Shown here one piece after another: positions 11,843 to 29,103 of a DNA stretch of 64,000 nucleotides (position 1 is its first letter; each line of letters starts with the position of its first letter). The DNA is from Rutidosis leptorrhynchoides (lineage: Eukaryota > Streptophyta > Magnoliopsida > Asterales > Asteraceae). A model generated the notes under the pieces. That model saw only the letters and a list, made by a program, of their open reading frames with translations, was not told the DNA's origin and searched no databases. The stretch covers positions 543,483,001 through 543,547,000 of the forward strand of contig NC_092335.1 in assembly GCF_046630445.1 (NCBI RefSeq), read 5' to 3'. The position numbers and the translations under genes are program-made.

Positions 11843-12302
11843 ATTCAAGTGGGCCCACTATGGAATCACCAAGTCGTTCAATAGATTCCCATTGTATCAA
11901 TAATTAGATACCGAGTACTTAACACATTCATATCGTACCTCACTTTGTTGCAAAATATGTGCATCGGCAGGACATGTTAGCCCTGTGTTGACTTTATATT
12001 CTTCCCTATCCTTATCTTTATTCTTTGACTTTATATTGTTCCTTCCGCCACAATTACCAAATATCTCAACCTAATAAACACTTTTGTGACTGCAATTCAC
12101 ATTCATACACACACACACACACACAAAACAACATGGCAACTTGTCCCCCCTTTGATTTCTCCAGCAAGTATTACCATACATCCGGCAACACTTGTGTGAG
12201 ACAAAACAGCATCTTTGGTGGCAAAGCTATCCTTAATCAAAGTGTTGGTTACTCTGTTATTTTTGGATTTGGTGCCTTTTTTCGCTTTCTTCACCTCTTT
12301 TT
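11843..12302 (+). repeat. Duplicate of the DUR3 promoter and exon 1 block
   Basis: This block matches 14607-14975. Both start ATTCAAGTGGGCCCACTATGG / AATTCAAGTGGGCC, both carry TTTGACTTTATATTGTTCC and CCGCCACAATTACCAAATAT, and both run through exon 1. The left copy has extra sequence between about 11910 and 12025. Homology stops at the exon 1 splice donor, which is lost here. Confidence 0.9.
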
Positions 12303-12312
12303 CGATGAATGA
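12133..12312 (+). pseudogene. Truncated DUR3 exon 1 copy
   Basis: The frame starts [18 protein letters not shown] and is nearly identical to DUR3 exon 1 for about 50 residues. One extra T in the GGTGCC(T)n run shifts the frame, giving ...[10 protein letters not shown] and a stop at 12310-12312. The GTAAG donor of the true exon is replaced by CGATG, and no exon 2 homologue follows before the real gene. It could still be transcribed from its own copied promoter but cannot encode a transporter. Confidence 0.9.
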
Positions 12313-12602
12313 ATGGGAAAGGTGAATCAATTCACAACCAATATTCTGACTGCCATCTACATACATATATAATGTCAACCGTAAATTGAAAGTATGATAT
12401 GTTATTGGTTGTAGTTGCTCTATGGAAAACTAGCTAGTTGACTTATTAAGATACTTGAATCTTAGATACTCTTAAGGATTGTTTTTACCATAATAAAAAT
12501 TGAATAATGCCCTTTCAGATAACAAATTTATAGACTTATAGTATACGAATTAAATCAAGTCAAATGATATGATTGCGTATGGCTAAGAAATCAGGGACCA
12601 CA

Positions 12603-13042
12603 CTCCTCCGTCCAGTGGCGAATCTAGGATGAAAACTCAATGGGGTCCTAATTTTTTTTATCGAAACTAATTATATTTTAAGGGTACTTTAGTGGTTGTT
12701 TACCTTTGAAAATCATAAATTTTTAAAATATATGGGGTCCTATAGTTAAATTTAGTGGTGTCCCGTACAATTTGAAGAGTAGATAGTGTAAAAAAAAATA
12801 TTTAATGGGGTCATGGGACCCCACTTCTCATAGAGTGGAGTAGCCACTGCCTCCGTCCTACTACAAATGTCCACTTACTTTTTGCACACAGTTTTAGGAA
12901 ATTTCACCAACTTCATTTTCTACCAATCAGCATTCTTCTCTCTCCAGAATAATCTATTCTCATTGGTTGAAATACAAAGTGGACATTTGTAATGGGACAT
13001 CCCAAAATAGAAATGTGGATACTTTAAGTGGGACGGAGGGAG
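12603..13042. mobile_element. Stowaway-like (Tc1/mariner) MITE, split by a hAT MITE
   Basis: The right terminus GTGGGACGGAGGGAG|TA (to 13042, TA at 13043-13044) matches the common plant Stowaway end, and the left terminus CTCCTCCGTCC at 12603 is its partner. The words GTCCACTT (near 12869) and AAGTGGACATTTGT (near 12976) are mirrored inside. The 245 bp at 12613-12857 are a later insertion plus its duplication, leaving a MITE of about 195 bp. Confidence 0.75.
12613..12849. mobile_element. hAT-type MITE, 237 bp, with 8-bp TSD
   Basis: Termini are CAGTGGCGAATCTAGG at left and ...GGAGTAGCCACTG at right (terminal inverted repeat CAGTGGC). It is flanked by a perfect 8-bp direct repeat, CCTCCGTC, at 12605-12612 and 12850-12857, the duplication length of hAT elements. 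No coding capacity. Confidence 0.9.
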
Positions 13043-13044
13043 TA

Positions 13045-13840
13045 ATACTTCCAAAGACAAATACAACTAGTAACCTTCTTTTTTGTTGGCAAAATATTAA
13101 CTTTTTTTTGTTGACAAAATATTAATATGTATATATATAAAATCTGGTGGTACAACAGTAGACAGATCATGACGATCTGGTCACAAACGACCGCAACACA
13201 TTGACAATCACTTTGTTCGTCTTAAATAATATGAACGACTAATACAGAGCTAGCACGTTGGAATTACAAATGAGATTACATAAAAACAAAATCACCGAGC
13301 CTAAGCCTACACACATACACATAACCCGACCCTGTATCCAACCCCGCGTCAACACACCGTAGAAACCGCAAATTCAAACCATGCACCGAGCAACCCAAGA
13401 ACACCTAATCCGAGGCCTATTTACCGAAGTCAACTAAGTCAAACTGTCATTCAATCCATAGGAAATATTAATTTGCCAATATATACTTGACGAATTGTAA
13501 ACGCTTGAAACATGTATGTTGGGAAGAATTGACAAAACTAAAATTATACTGTAACATAATCGATTAAAATTGAATGACTCGAGTAGGCTGCATGCAAATA
13601 AGTAAATATAATCGAATTTTTTTTTTTTCCCGCGTAGCCTCAACAAGATCAATTTTACTATAATTCACATGTATTTTGTTATAAATAAAATATAAAATAA
13701 TATTAACGTAGCTACAGTTTGGGCTATTAAGTCATTTTTTCATTTCTCTCTGTTTGTGAAAGGGTTTCTGATATTGGTCTCTTTACTTTTCACTTAATTA
13801 ATGACATGTTTTTGTTAAGCCCTCAATTAAACAAGTAAAA
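13045..13840. other. Gene-free stretch
   Basis: A tandem 27-bp-spaced repeat (CAAAATATTAA, about 13089 and 13116) is followed by moderately GC-rich sequence (13140-13430) with no open frame or recognisable domain. The minus frame at 13434-13652 has no motif. Nothing else can be supported. Confidence 0.5.
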
Positions 13841-14036
13841 GTGTTATTTCTTTATCACTTAATCTAAAAATTTGTCTGTTTACAGAAGACATAAAATTAG
13901 ACACCCATTCTCAAACATATGCAAATAGAAACATGACTTAATACAGATAAATACTCTGTAGTAAACGGTCTATATCCTTCTGTAAACAGATGAATTTTTA
14001 AGTTAAGTAGCAGAATAAGTAACAAAGAAACAACAA
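13841..14036. mobile_element. Fold-back MITE
   Basis: The left arm CTAAAAATTTGTCTGTTTAC...AGAAG pairs with the right arm CTTCTGTAAACAGATGAATTTTTAAG as an imperfect inverted repeat of about 30 bp, and the similarity extends outward (ATTTCTTTATCACTTA / TAAGTAACAAAGAAAC). The target-site duplication is not clear, so the superfamily is open. Confidence 0.7.
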
Positions 14037-14606
14037 TTTTATTTATTGAATTAAGAGCATATAGAATTATATCATGAAAATGTTACATACTTTTAATAAT
14101 ACCTTATGAGCACCAGGAGTCGTCACCTTTTTTCACCGTTATTGGAATTTAACGCCAGGGACGGCGGATGTACCGACTCTCGACCGCCGTTAAACCACCG
14201 TTAAAGGTCGCCGTCGCCTCCCACCGTTACACGGGTAACGCTGTTTATTTTTTTTCTTTTCTTTTTTCTTCTTTTACTCCGTATTTTCTAATTTTTATTT
14301 ATAGTTTTTTTTTTTCATTGTTGTTGCAAACGTAAGAAGGGAGTATTGTATTTTCATTCTTATAATTATTCTTTTATTTATTAGTACTTTTTTTTCATTC
14401 TTATTATTATTCTTTTATTTATTAGTACTTTTTTAAATTAAAATGAATTAATAGAAGTATTGTATTTTTTTAATTAATGTATTTTCTTTATTAATGAAAT
14501 TTAGTATTGTATTTATTTCTATATTTTTAATATATAATATATAAATTAAATTAAATAATCAATAAAAAAATAAAATTATAATTATTGGGTTGATTTTATA
14601 ATTGGT
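14037..14606. other. Gene-free stretch with a GC-rich island
   Basis: A sharply GC-rich segment at 14109-14240 (repeated CCGCCGTTAA / CACCGTTA words) sits in AT-rich DNA; it looks like a degenerate MITE. From 14250 to 14606 there are T-rich runs and a repeated TTCTTTTATTTATTAGTACTTTTTT unit (about 14368 and 14411). No gene. Confidence 0.5.
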
Positions 14607-14807
14607 AATTCAAGTGGGCCCACTATGGAATCACCAAGTCGTTGAATAGATTCCCATTGTACCAATAATTAGATACTTCACACTTTCATATCAAACTACA
14701 CTTCATCCCTTCATCTCTATCGTTTGACTTTATATTGTTCCTTCCGCCACAATTACCAAATATCTCAACCTCGTTGCAATTTACATTCATACACACACAA
14801 AACAAAC
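14607..14807 (+). promoter_or_regulatory. DUR3 core promoter and 5' UTR
   Basis: A TATA-like CTTTATATT lies at 14729-14736, about 75 bp before the ATG. The segment from AATTCAAGTGGGCCC onward is conserved with the duplicate at 11843, which shows which sequence travelled with exon 1. The pyrimidine-rich TTCCTTCCGCCAC and A/C-rich leader are typical of plant 5' UTRs. The transcription start is inferred. Confidence 0.55.
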
Positions 14808-21069
<6,262 letters not shown>

Positions 21070-21201
21070 ACTGCAAACCAACCACATTTCTTCACAAGAA
21101 CAAATTTGGGTCTTTTGTTTATTGGTGTTTAACTTTCAATTAGCTTATTCTGTTTTTGGTGTTATTTTAATTTATCTTTAAATCAAGTAAAGAAGAAATT
21201 A

Positions 21202-21207
21202 AATAAA
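21202..21207 (+). terminator. DUR3: Probable DUR3 poly(A) signal
   Basis: AATAAA 133 bp after the stop codon, in an A-rich context, in the 291-bp gap before the Copia LTR. It is the only such hexamer I see between the stop codon and the LTR. Confidence 0.5.
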
Positions 21208-21360
21208 GAAAAAAGAATTGAATGCTTTGAATCATTAAAGTTTCCAATGAATTTATAAAAACAATCATAAAACTGATAAGTGATAACTATGAACATGGTT
21301 CCCATAAAAAATCAATCCATTTTTTCAGGTGTTGCTACTTACACCTTTTGATGATCTTGA

Positions 21361-21765
21361 TGTTGGTTTGATTTTTTGGCTAGTAGAAGAAATGTTTTTT
21401 GCTTAGTTCCACATCGGTGGATGGAAAGAGTGAGAAGTAATCTCTTTGGTTATAAAAGGAGCTTATGGGATTACTTCTAAATTGCACCAATCAATACACT
21501 TTAAGTATTTGATTATTTCTTTCTTTCTTACCCTTGTTTGAGAGTTGTATTAGTTAAATATTTTGGAGAGTGTAGTTGGCTTAAGAGAGTCGTGTATATC
21601 ATTGTAACAATTTGTGATATAGTGTATTTCTCTCTTTGGGGGCCGGTGGTTTTTCTCCTGTTTTGGAGTTTCCACGTTAAATCTTGTGTTGTGTATTGTT
21701 CTTATTTCTTTACTGTTTTTCATTGGGCGTTTGTTGGAAATTAGTGAGGCCGTAATTACCCAACA
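21361..21765 (+). mobile_element. 5' LTR of a plus-strand Copia element, 405 bp
   Basis: It starts TGTTGGTTTG and ends ATTACCCAACA, two bases before a PBS. CCACATCGG (near 21410) and TTATAAAAG (TATA box, near 21451) are typical of plant Copia/TRIM LTR promoters. The flanking CTTGA at 21356-21360 is the candidate target-site duplication, but its partner is outside the window. It lies 291 bp downstream of the DUR3 stop codon. Confidence 0.85.
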
Positions 21766-21767
21766 AC

Positions 21768-21779
21768 TGGTATCAGAAC
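21768..21779 (+). other. Copia primer-binding site
   Basis: TGGTATCAGAAC follows the LTR after two bases; it matches the initiator Met tRNA complement except one transition near its end (GAGC to GAAC). Confidence 0.85.
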
Positions 21780-21814
21780 GTCAGGTTTGACGGGGGTCTC
21801 GGTTATAGAAGTCG

Positions 21815-21819
21815 GAGTA
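21815..21819. other. Left target-site duplication GAGTA of the Tekay array
   Basis: GAGTA here directly precedes TGTAGTGTCCC; the same GAGTA follows ...GGGTCGTTACA at 62484-62488. The 5-bp duplication, placed in the Copia leader, shows that everything between entered as, or grew from, a single LTR-retrotransposon insertion. Confidence 0.93.
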
Positions 21820-24500
21820 TGTAGTGTCCCGTTCATATTGATTATAAACATCACGTACTCGTACTTATTGGTGTCATTGCGAGGTATTGACCTCTATATG
21901 TGACATTTTTCAAAATCTGCATTCGTTTTTATAATACAAACCATAACCTTTATTGTAATCAAAGGTTCAAACAGCATAATAATGATTACCGTTTAACGAT
22001 AATCTTAGTTTTACAAACTTTACATTTGATAATAACAATACGATTTCCAACATATTTCACATTACAAATCTTCCGATATGCAGTTTTATTTTTGACACAA
22101 ATATGCATACTCCAAATCCTGCTTAAATTCAGCATAATGCAGCGGAAGCTTTTATTTATCACCTTAGAATAAACATGCTTAAAACATCAACATAAAGTTG
22201 GTGAGATATAGGTTTAATGCTAGCAGCGTTATAAATATAGACCACAAGATTTAATATACATAAACGTTTTAATAAAAATATTCTAAGTGGTTGAGCACTT
22301 GATAACCATACTTAACATTTAATCAACGTCGCATATTCCCTTTATTATGAAATCTTACTACACCGTACCAAGTGTAGTCACCGAAATGAAGTACTGTGCA
22401 ACCGTTGAATACTGGTCGTCCAGTCCGGTTGGGGTTGTCAGGCCCGATAGATCTATCAACAGGATTCGCGTTTACAATACCGCATGTAAATAGTAGTTAC
22501 CAAGTTACAGGGAAGTATGACAGTGGTACAACTCAACGTAGAATATATATTTTTAATCACTTGTGTCCATAACGTAAATCATAAAATGCATGTATTCTCA
22601 TCCCGGAATATTTAGAGTTTAAAAGTGGGACTATATACTCACTTTTGCCTTGAAGATATTTAACACGACTTGGTCTCCGATAGATATCACGAACCTAACC
22701 ATATATAATATATATCAACATATTTTCTTTTCAAATAATCGTTACATATGTACTTATAATACTTTTAATATCTATTAGTCCGTAGTTAGCAGTCCGATGT
22801 TAGTGGTCCACAATTAATTGCTCAATAAAATAAATAAAGACCTCATCGTATTCGTATTGATCGAAATTAATCTCGACCCATGGTACCGTGTTGTCAAATG
22901 ACGTGTTGCGTACATAAAGTACCGTGTTGTCAAATGACGTGTTGCGTACAATCATGAGGTCTTATAATTAATCTTCTCGTGTTGTTTACGGGTGGTCCTG
23001 AAATATGTAAAATCAAATCATGAGTAAATATATATAAAATATCATGTTAATTAGCCAAGATATGATTAGTTTGGTTTTAGTCAAAATATTTTCGTAGCTA
23101 AACTAGCTTCGGATACCCGATTTTGTTTTAGCCGTAGTAACTTCAATACAACTCCGTTTTTGTTGGTTCAACTTGCCACTTCCTTGGATCGAGCCATTAT
23201 TTATGAATACGAACTGTAAATACCTTAGTTTGCATTCGAAATCACAGGTTATAGGTCAAACTTGGGTGAATCTTATGAAAGTGATCATTTCCGTCATAAA
23301 AACAACATCTAGATGATCATTTTTATAAAAAAAATACTTACACTTTGAGTTATACCATGAGATTTTTATATATTAACATATTCATAAGAAATATCATTTT
23401 TTCAGAATATAAACTTCCAATTCAAAGTTTAAGATGGTTTTTAATTATCCAACCCAAAACAGCCCCCGGTTGCACTCCGACGACGTAGATTCAGTTTTAA
23501 GGTGTTCGTTGTAAAAATAAGTTGTATCTTGTTAAGTTAGCATATCATTATGATATGTTATAGGTCTTGAGGTGTTTTAAAATTTAAGTTAGAAGGATCT
23601 ATTTAGTTTGCGAACAAGTTTGAAATCATTCAAACTATGTTCTTGTTGTTATAATTTATAACTCAAAATAAGATAGCTATATGAATATGAATCGAATAAG
23701 ATCATGAATGAGTTTACTACCTCAAGTTACTTGGATAAAGCTACTGGAAAAATAAGAAGAGAAACTTAAGGTTGAAGGTCTTCTTGATAGCTTGGAATTC
23801 TTGAAGTATAAACTTAAAATGGAAGTAGTAACTTGTAGTGTTCTTGATTGGTTTTTCTTATGATGATTAAAGCTTGTTTTTGAGGCTAGATCTTCATGGT
23901 TATTTGCTGAGATGTTTAAGGTGTTTAAGACTTATGAAAGTGTGTGTGTTTAGCTAGGAAATGGAAGTAGAAAATTGAATCAAAATGAGGTACTAGTATG
24001 GCGTGAAAATGGGGAGACACAAACAAATTTTCATGTTGTAATTTTGTGTAATTAGTCAAGCTAACTTCCAATTTGAGCTTACCTCATATCTAGGGCAGAT
24101 TTTAGGTCGATTAGGATGTTGATTTGTTGTGTATTTACCAATAGTAAATACGTATAGAAGCTGGGTATGATACGGTTACATATACCCTAGATATACTTGT
24201 AGAAATCTTGAGGAAACGGAACGAGGATTCAAATATAGCTATCTTTTGTAAATATACTTATATTGTTTTATGTATATAAGCCCTTTAAAAGTGATTAAAT
24301 ACATATTTATACGATACTTGTATAAGCATTATAAGTTATAGGTATATATGTCAAAGAACGTTACGTATAGTTATCGTTTTGAAAACTTAAGTTAGTAGTC
24401 TCAAAGTATACTTATAACTCATTGTTATTAGTACACAATGATATGTTAAACCATCCTTAGATCATGTTAAATATGTATAAATACGTATATGTACACAATC
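21820..24500 (-). mobile_element. Tekay LTR D (outermost 3' LTR), truncated
   Basis: It starts TGTAGTGTCCCG and is colinear with LTRs A-C until GTACACAATC (24500), where the last 190 bp or so plus the PPT and the integrase region are deleted and pol sequence follows. It shares variants with LTR A and not with B or C (for example GTAGTAACTTC at 23135, ATATCACGAACC at 22685, CTTTTGCCTT at 22642). It lacks the CCTACTAGCCATTAA-type segment of C, present there near 45170. Confidence 0.9.
22884..22950 (-). promoter_or_regulatory. 36-bp direct repeat with bZIP and W-box motifs in the LTR
   Basis: Two copies of a 31-bp unit, 36 bp apart, each with TTGTCAAATGACGTGTTGCG. On the element's sense strand each holds an ACGTCA/CACGTC core and a TTGAC W-box core. 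The pair is kept in all four LTRs (also 44063-44129, 52378-52444, 60676-60742). Duplicated stress-type elements are known in plant retrotransposon LTR promoters; function here is inferred. Confidence 0.5.
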
Positions 24501-24793
24501 GCTTTCCCGGGATGATAGCGAATCTCACAATCATAGTCGTTTATCAGCTCGACCCACCTACGTTGCCTCATGTTCAGTTGTTTTTGATCAAAAATATGTT
24601 GAAGGCTTTTATGATCGGTAAACACAGTGCATTTAACCCCATATAAGTAGTGTCTCTATATCTTCAATGCAAACACTACTGCTCCCAGTTCTAGATCATG
24701 TGTCGTATAATTTCGCTCGTGAATCTTCAATTTTCGGGATGCATACGCAATAACTTTCTTTCGTTGCATAAGGACGCAACCAAAACCTTGTCG
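24501..24793 (-). pseudogene. Tekay internal C pol remnant (RNase H), left of the Athila insertion
   Basis: It matches 47442-47740 of internal B (RNase H region, minus-strand words such as [20 protein letters not shown]). It is joined directly to LTR D at 24500, so the integrase, chromodomain and PPT of this unit are gone. It ends at the CGAAG duplication, and its continuation is at 39440. Confidence 0.9.
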
Positions 24794-24798
24794 CGAAG
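24794..24798. other. Left target-site duplication CGAAG of the Athila element
   Basis: CGAAG precedes the Athila LTR start here and recurs at 39435-39439; intact Tekay copies have a single GCGAAGCGTCACAATAT at this place (for example near 56047), which confirms the empty site. Confidence 0.95.
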
Positions 24799-26174
24799 TG
24801 GTGTTTGCAGCGGGGTATACGAAATAGCTATTAATTTTAGCAGGAAATACTATTAAATACGATACAATTTTACACAAGATATTTATTTATTTATAGAATG
24901 GATATACTTAAACCTTGCTACAACACTTATAGGCAGTGTACCTAATCGTACAGTAGTGTAGTTTTTAGTAAGTCCGGTTCGTTCCACAGGGAATCTTTTT
25001 AAACAAAGCTTAACGCTATATTAGTTTACTTTTATAAAAATACAAATATATATATAAGTAATATTATTATTATAAAGGGGGGTTTTTACCGTTTAATGAC
25101 CGGTTTGTCGATTTTAAAACTTTAGTCGCAGTTAAAACCAAATGTAAAATAATAAATAAATACAAGACTTAATTTAAAGCGTAAAGTAAATAACGATAAT
25201 GAAATTGCAAATAATAAAAGTGCGATAAAATAAACTTGCGATAATTAAAAAGTACGATAATTAAAAGTGCAATTAAATACAATAATAATAAAAATGCGAT
25301 AATTAGAAGTGCAATTAAATATAAAATAAAGGAAATTAAATATGAAATAAAAGAATTATGCTTATTTAAACTTCCGTAATCATGATGTTTGACGTGTTGA
25401 TTTTAGTTTTATGCCCATGGGTTAATTGTCCTTTGTCCTGGATAATTTAATATGTCCGTCTGGTTTTTGTCCATAACAGTCCATCAGTCATAAATATAAA
25501 GTGCGAGTATCCTCGTCAAATTATCCTTATATCCGAAGTTAAATATTCCAACTAATTGTGAACTTAAACTGTAACAAGATTTTAATACTTTGTTTAATAA
25601 GTACACCAGGATGTCGACTGAGTGTAACCCAATGTTTTAATATTTTGTTATCAATTATACCAAGTGTCCTTGTACATAATTTCACCCCTGTTTTAATTAT
25701 TCTAGTGGCTATTAATCCATTCCCGTGTCCGGTTAAATGAACGATTATTCGTACATATAAATACCTCGCCCATCGTGTCCGATTGAGTGTATATGGTAAT
25801 TTATAGGGACGCCCAATTGTAAATCTTTATATTAACATTAACAAACTATCATTTAGTTAAACAAATATAAAGCCCATTAATAGCTCATAGTCTAATTTCC
25901 ACAAGTATCGTTCTTTTGTCCAAACCCCAATTATGGTACAAAGCCCAATTACCCAATTTTAGTAATTAGCCCAACATCATGATTACTTCGAATTAAATAA
26001 GCATAATAATAACTTAGCTACGAGACATTAAATTAAAAAGGTTGAACATAACTTACAATGATTAAAAATAACGTAGCGTTACACGGACAGAATTTCGACT
26101 TACACCCTTACAATATTCGCTAACATACCCTTATTATTAGGATTTAAAATTAAAATTAAAATTAAAATTAAAAT

Positions 26175-26180
<6 letters not shown>

Positions 26181-26219
<39 letters not shown>
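26181..26219. repeat. (AT)n run in the Athila 3' LTR
   Basis: Longer here than in the partner LTR (38811-38829), accounting for much of the LTR length difference. Confidence 0.9.
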
Positions 26220-26222
<3 letters not shown>

Positions 26223-26335
26223 CGTATATATTGAGAGAAGAAGGAAAAAAAGATGGTTTTTGCGATCAGAATTCGGTTGCTTTTATAGGGAGTTGCAGAA
26301 ATTGGGGCTCCGCGACTCGCGGCACATTTTGCCTT

Positions 26336-26360
26336 CAAACTCCGCGAGTCGCGGAGTTTG
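26336..26360. repeat. Perfect GC-rich palindrome in the Athila LTR
   Basis: Twelve-base arms (CAAACTCCGCGA and its complement) around one G. The partner LTR has it at 38945-38969, and a third copy with a C centre is at 29959-29983. A related half-site, CTCCGCGACTCGCGG, lies 28 bp to the left. Confidence 0.9.
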
Positions 26361-26825
26361 TAAATACAGCTTAGTCCCTTTTGGAGTCTTTCTTGCCGAC
26401 GGTTTTAAATATTAATATAATATATATATAATTTTTAAGAATTATTTATATATTATATTATATTTATGTGCATAGTTGACTTGTAATTTTTAGTCCGTTG
26501 CGTCGAGCGTTGAGAGTTGACTCATGTCCCGGTTCCGGATTTTCGAACGTCCTTGCGTACAATTTAATATCTTGTACTTTGCGCTTTGAATCTTGTACTC
26601 TTGTAATTTCGAGACGTTTCTTATCAATAATTGGAACCTCTTTGATTGTCTTTTGTACTTTTGAGCTTTTTGGTCGTTTGCGTCTTCAATTCGTCGAATC
26701 TGTCTTTTGTCTTCACCTTTTATTATTTAAACGAATATCACTTGTAAATAGAACAATTGCAACTAAAAGCTTGTCTTTCTTGAGGAATAATGCTATGAAA
26801 TATATGTTTGTTTTTAGCATTATCA

Positions 26826-28812
26826 AATATTCTCACACTTGAGCGTTGCTTGTCCTCAAGCAATATCGTCTTGAAATACTAGTTACACTTCTTTATTCTT
26901 CACACTTTGTACATCAGTGATTTCTATACGGCGGTATAAACAATGGTAGTAACGATATGATTTACAGTCCCACATGACTATAAAAATTTAGATCCATTAA
27001 GGAAATTGGATCTTTATGAAAACATTTGATCTTTTGAAAATTAAATCTAGTTTTTACCCTAGATAAGTTTTTCGGAATAACCCTTCACCGGTGTTTGCAA
27101 AATATTTTTGTGGGTTTGGTGGGTTTCAGATTTGAAAATTTTAGCTCAAAACTTGCGGTTTTGTGTCACCCACTTGCTAACCTTGTATTTGGAAAGCAAC
27201 ACGTCCAGTTTACTTGTCCCGTATATTACCTTTCGGTAAACTACCGTCCGGTTGTAAAGGAAAGCGTTGAACAAGCAACTGTTAAGGCAATGTCTAATGA
27301 CATGCATTTGATTATGGTCTATAACGTGTCGGATGCAATTACTATCCTTGGTAGGAGCAATAGTAAAGCTCACCCTTATAATTTTTCGGTCTGGCACAAG
27401 GTCCTGTCTTTGACCATGCTATGCAACCACCGTTCTTACGGTTGACACCCGATTTAGTTCAGGTGACCTAATGAATTCCAGGTGAATTCCTAGGATTTCA
27501 CGTTCAATGGTAATGAACGCATTGAAAATAGGGTTTTCAGAAAACAAATCGGTTTGTAATTTTGATCAAAATATTTTCTCGTTCAAGCTCGAGTTTAGAT
27601 ATCATTGAATTCCATGAGTTTGTAATTCTCAATCTTTAAGGTCAATCTCAAGGATTGAGTAATATCAGGCTTAAAAGCTGATTTTTAATCTTTTAAGGAG
27701 ATTATCCTTTCTGGGGATCTGATTCATTAGTCTTATCCAGCTAATTTGCATGGTGCCCCCCCATTGTACGAGATAAATCCTTCTCATGGTTAGGATAAAT
27801 CTGACCACTTGGCGACCCTGTTTAATGCTGAGGTCCGTGGATTTCCTGCTGATTTTAGTGATGACTTTTCTAGATTTTTCGTCAACCTACAGCTGGTCTG
27901 AACGACAACTTCTTGACCTAAATCAAGAAGCGCGTTTCCTTTTCGGAAGACTTTACTTCCTTTTAATGATGGAATTGATTCATCGTGTAGATCCATCTTT
28001 CTTACAGTAAATCAGGTAAAACTTTTTAGTTTAGTCCAAAGCAAAAGTATTTTCAGTTATTTGTACAAAAATATGTGATATATGTTTTGAATAACTTGGT
28101 AAATTTTCCCACACTTGGCTTTTATTTTCCTTTTTATCGTCCTCTATTCCATTTTAAATGAATTTTAACATTTTGGTTTGTTTCTCAATTTATGTCCTTT
28201 CCGAGGTTACAATAATTTCGGTGTTAAAACCTAGTTTTATCGTTCATAAATATGTATAAACATGATTTTGAGTTCATTTAATTGAAAATTTGTAAAAATT
28301 TTACTAGAATTGGGTAGTCAGTATATAAGACTAGGGCTGTTCTTTATTATCAGAGAGCACCAGATTCTAATACAACTACTGCTTTACTAGTATTTTTAAT
28401 GGTAACCAAGTTTTAAGATAAAAATTTTAAAATCCGAAAGAATTTAACCCCTTCCCACACTTAAGATCTTGCAATGCCCTCATTTGCAAGAAATCAGTAA
28501 CAATTTAAATTATTGAGGGTGATTTGTGTGAAAATGATTAAATTTTTACCAAAGTTTTCAAATATATTGGCGTTTGTTTGCTGAATGATAAATGGTGCAC
28601 ATCATTTGTTCATTCCGTCTTGTTGTTATTTCACATATATTTTGCATCTTGTCGTCAAAATTAGTTGCTTTTGCTGAACTTAATGCCAGTCTTTGAAAAT
28701 GCGTTGTTTTACCCTGTTGTGTACATAAGATAAACTGCAAACATATATACATATTTTTGAAGTTTGGTATATTACCCCACATTCAAAAATTATTAAAATC
28801 TAAGAATAAAAG
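26826..28812 (-). other. Athila post-pol region next to the 3' LTR
   Basis: On the minus strand the sequence before the 3' LTR is AAGTGTGAGAATATT, a degenerate polypurine tract. CCCACACTT words (PPT-like on the sense strand) recur at about 28108 and 28454. No sense ORF of note. Antisense frames at 27095-27445 (116 codons) and 27786-28010 are open but show no domain I recognise. Confidence 0.5.
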
Positions 28813-29103
28813 TTAGAAAATTATAACAACTATTACAGCTTCTAAGGGTCCCCATTCTATGACCCTAGGTACCTCAACAACTTTGGAATGAAGAGTATGC
28901 AAACCCCTTTGATATTTTGGATAATCTATCCAAAGTCTGTCAAATCTCAGGTTCGGGTGCAACTCTTCCAAGTGCATATCAGAAAAGGTCATGACTGGAT
29001 GAGGTATATCTTGCTTGTAGTAGTTATCCACCTCCTGTTGTTCCGCATTCTCAGCAGGAGCATTGCGGGCTTGGGATGAAGATTCACCCCTTTCAGTCTG
29101 CAA
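28813..29103 (-). CDS. Athila accessory ORF fragment, 96 codons
   Basis: Starts MQTERGESSSQARNAPAENA, then HPVMTFSDMHLEELHPNLRF and VPRVIEWGPLEAV. The low-complexity head and the 'P-x-x-I-x-W' style end resemble accessory proteins of Athila elements, but I cannot name a domain. It sits between pol and the 3' LTR, where Athila elements carry an additional ORF, and may be one exon or a decayed remnant. Confidence 0.4.
   Translation of the reverse strand: MQTERGESSSQARNAPAENAEQQEVDNYYKQDIPHPVMTFSDMHLEELHPNLRFDRLWIDYPKYQRGLHTLHSKVVEVPRVIEWGPLEAVIVVIIF

Larger units (their letters stand above)
24799..26825 (-). mobile_element. Athila 3' LTR (left copy), 2027 bp
   Basis: It begins TGGTGTTTGCAGCGGGGT and ends TTTTTAGCATTATCA on the plus strand. 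It carries an ATTAA/AT-rich run (26150-26219) and a GC-rich palindrome. Its first 26 bp are absent from the other LTR. Frames inside it (for example 26498-26842) are not genes: they recur in the other LTR with no domain. Confidence 0.92.

Noticed and set aside
21361-21765. TRIM element of Cassandra type
   Set aside because: The LTR has CCACATCGG but no 5S RNA-like sequence, and a Copia gag follows at 62713.
24656-24877. 73-codon minus ORF
   Set aside because: It is a chance fusion of Athila LTR sequence and Tekay RNase H across the insertion border.
26498-26842. 114-codon ORF in the Athila LTR (also at 39107-39490)
   Set aside because: Present twice because it lies in both LTRs; no domain and antisense to the element.
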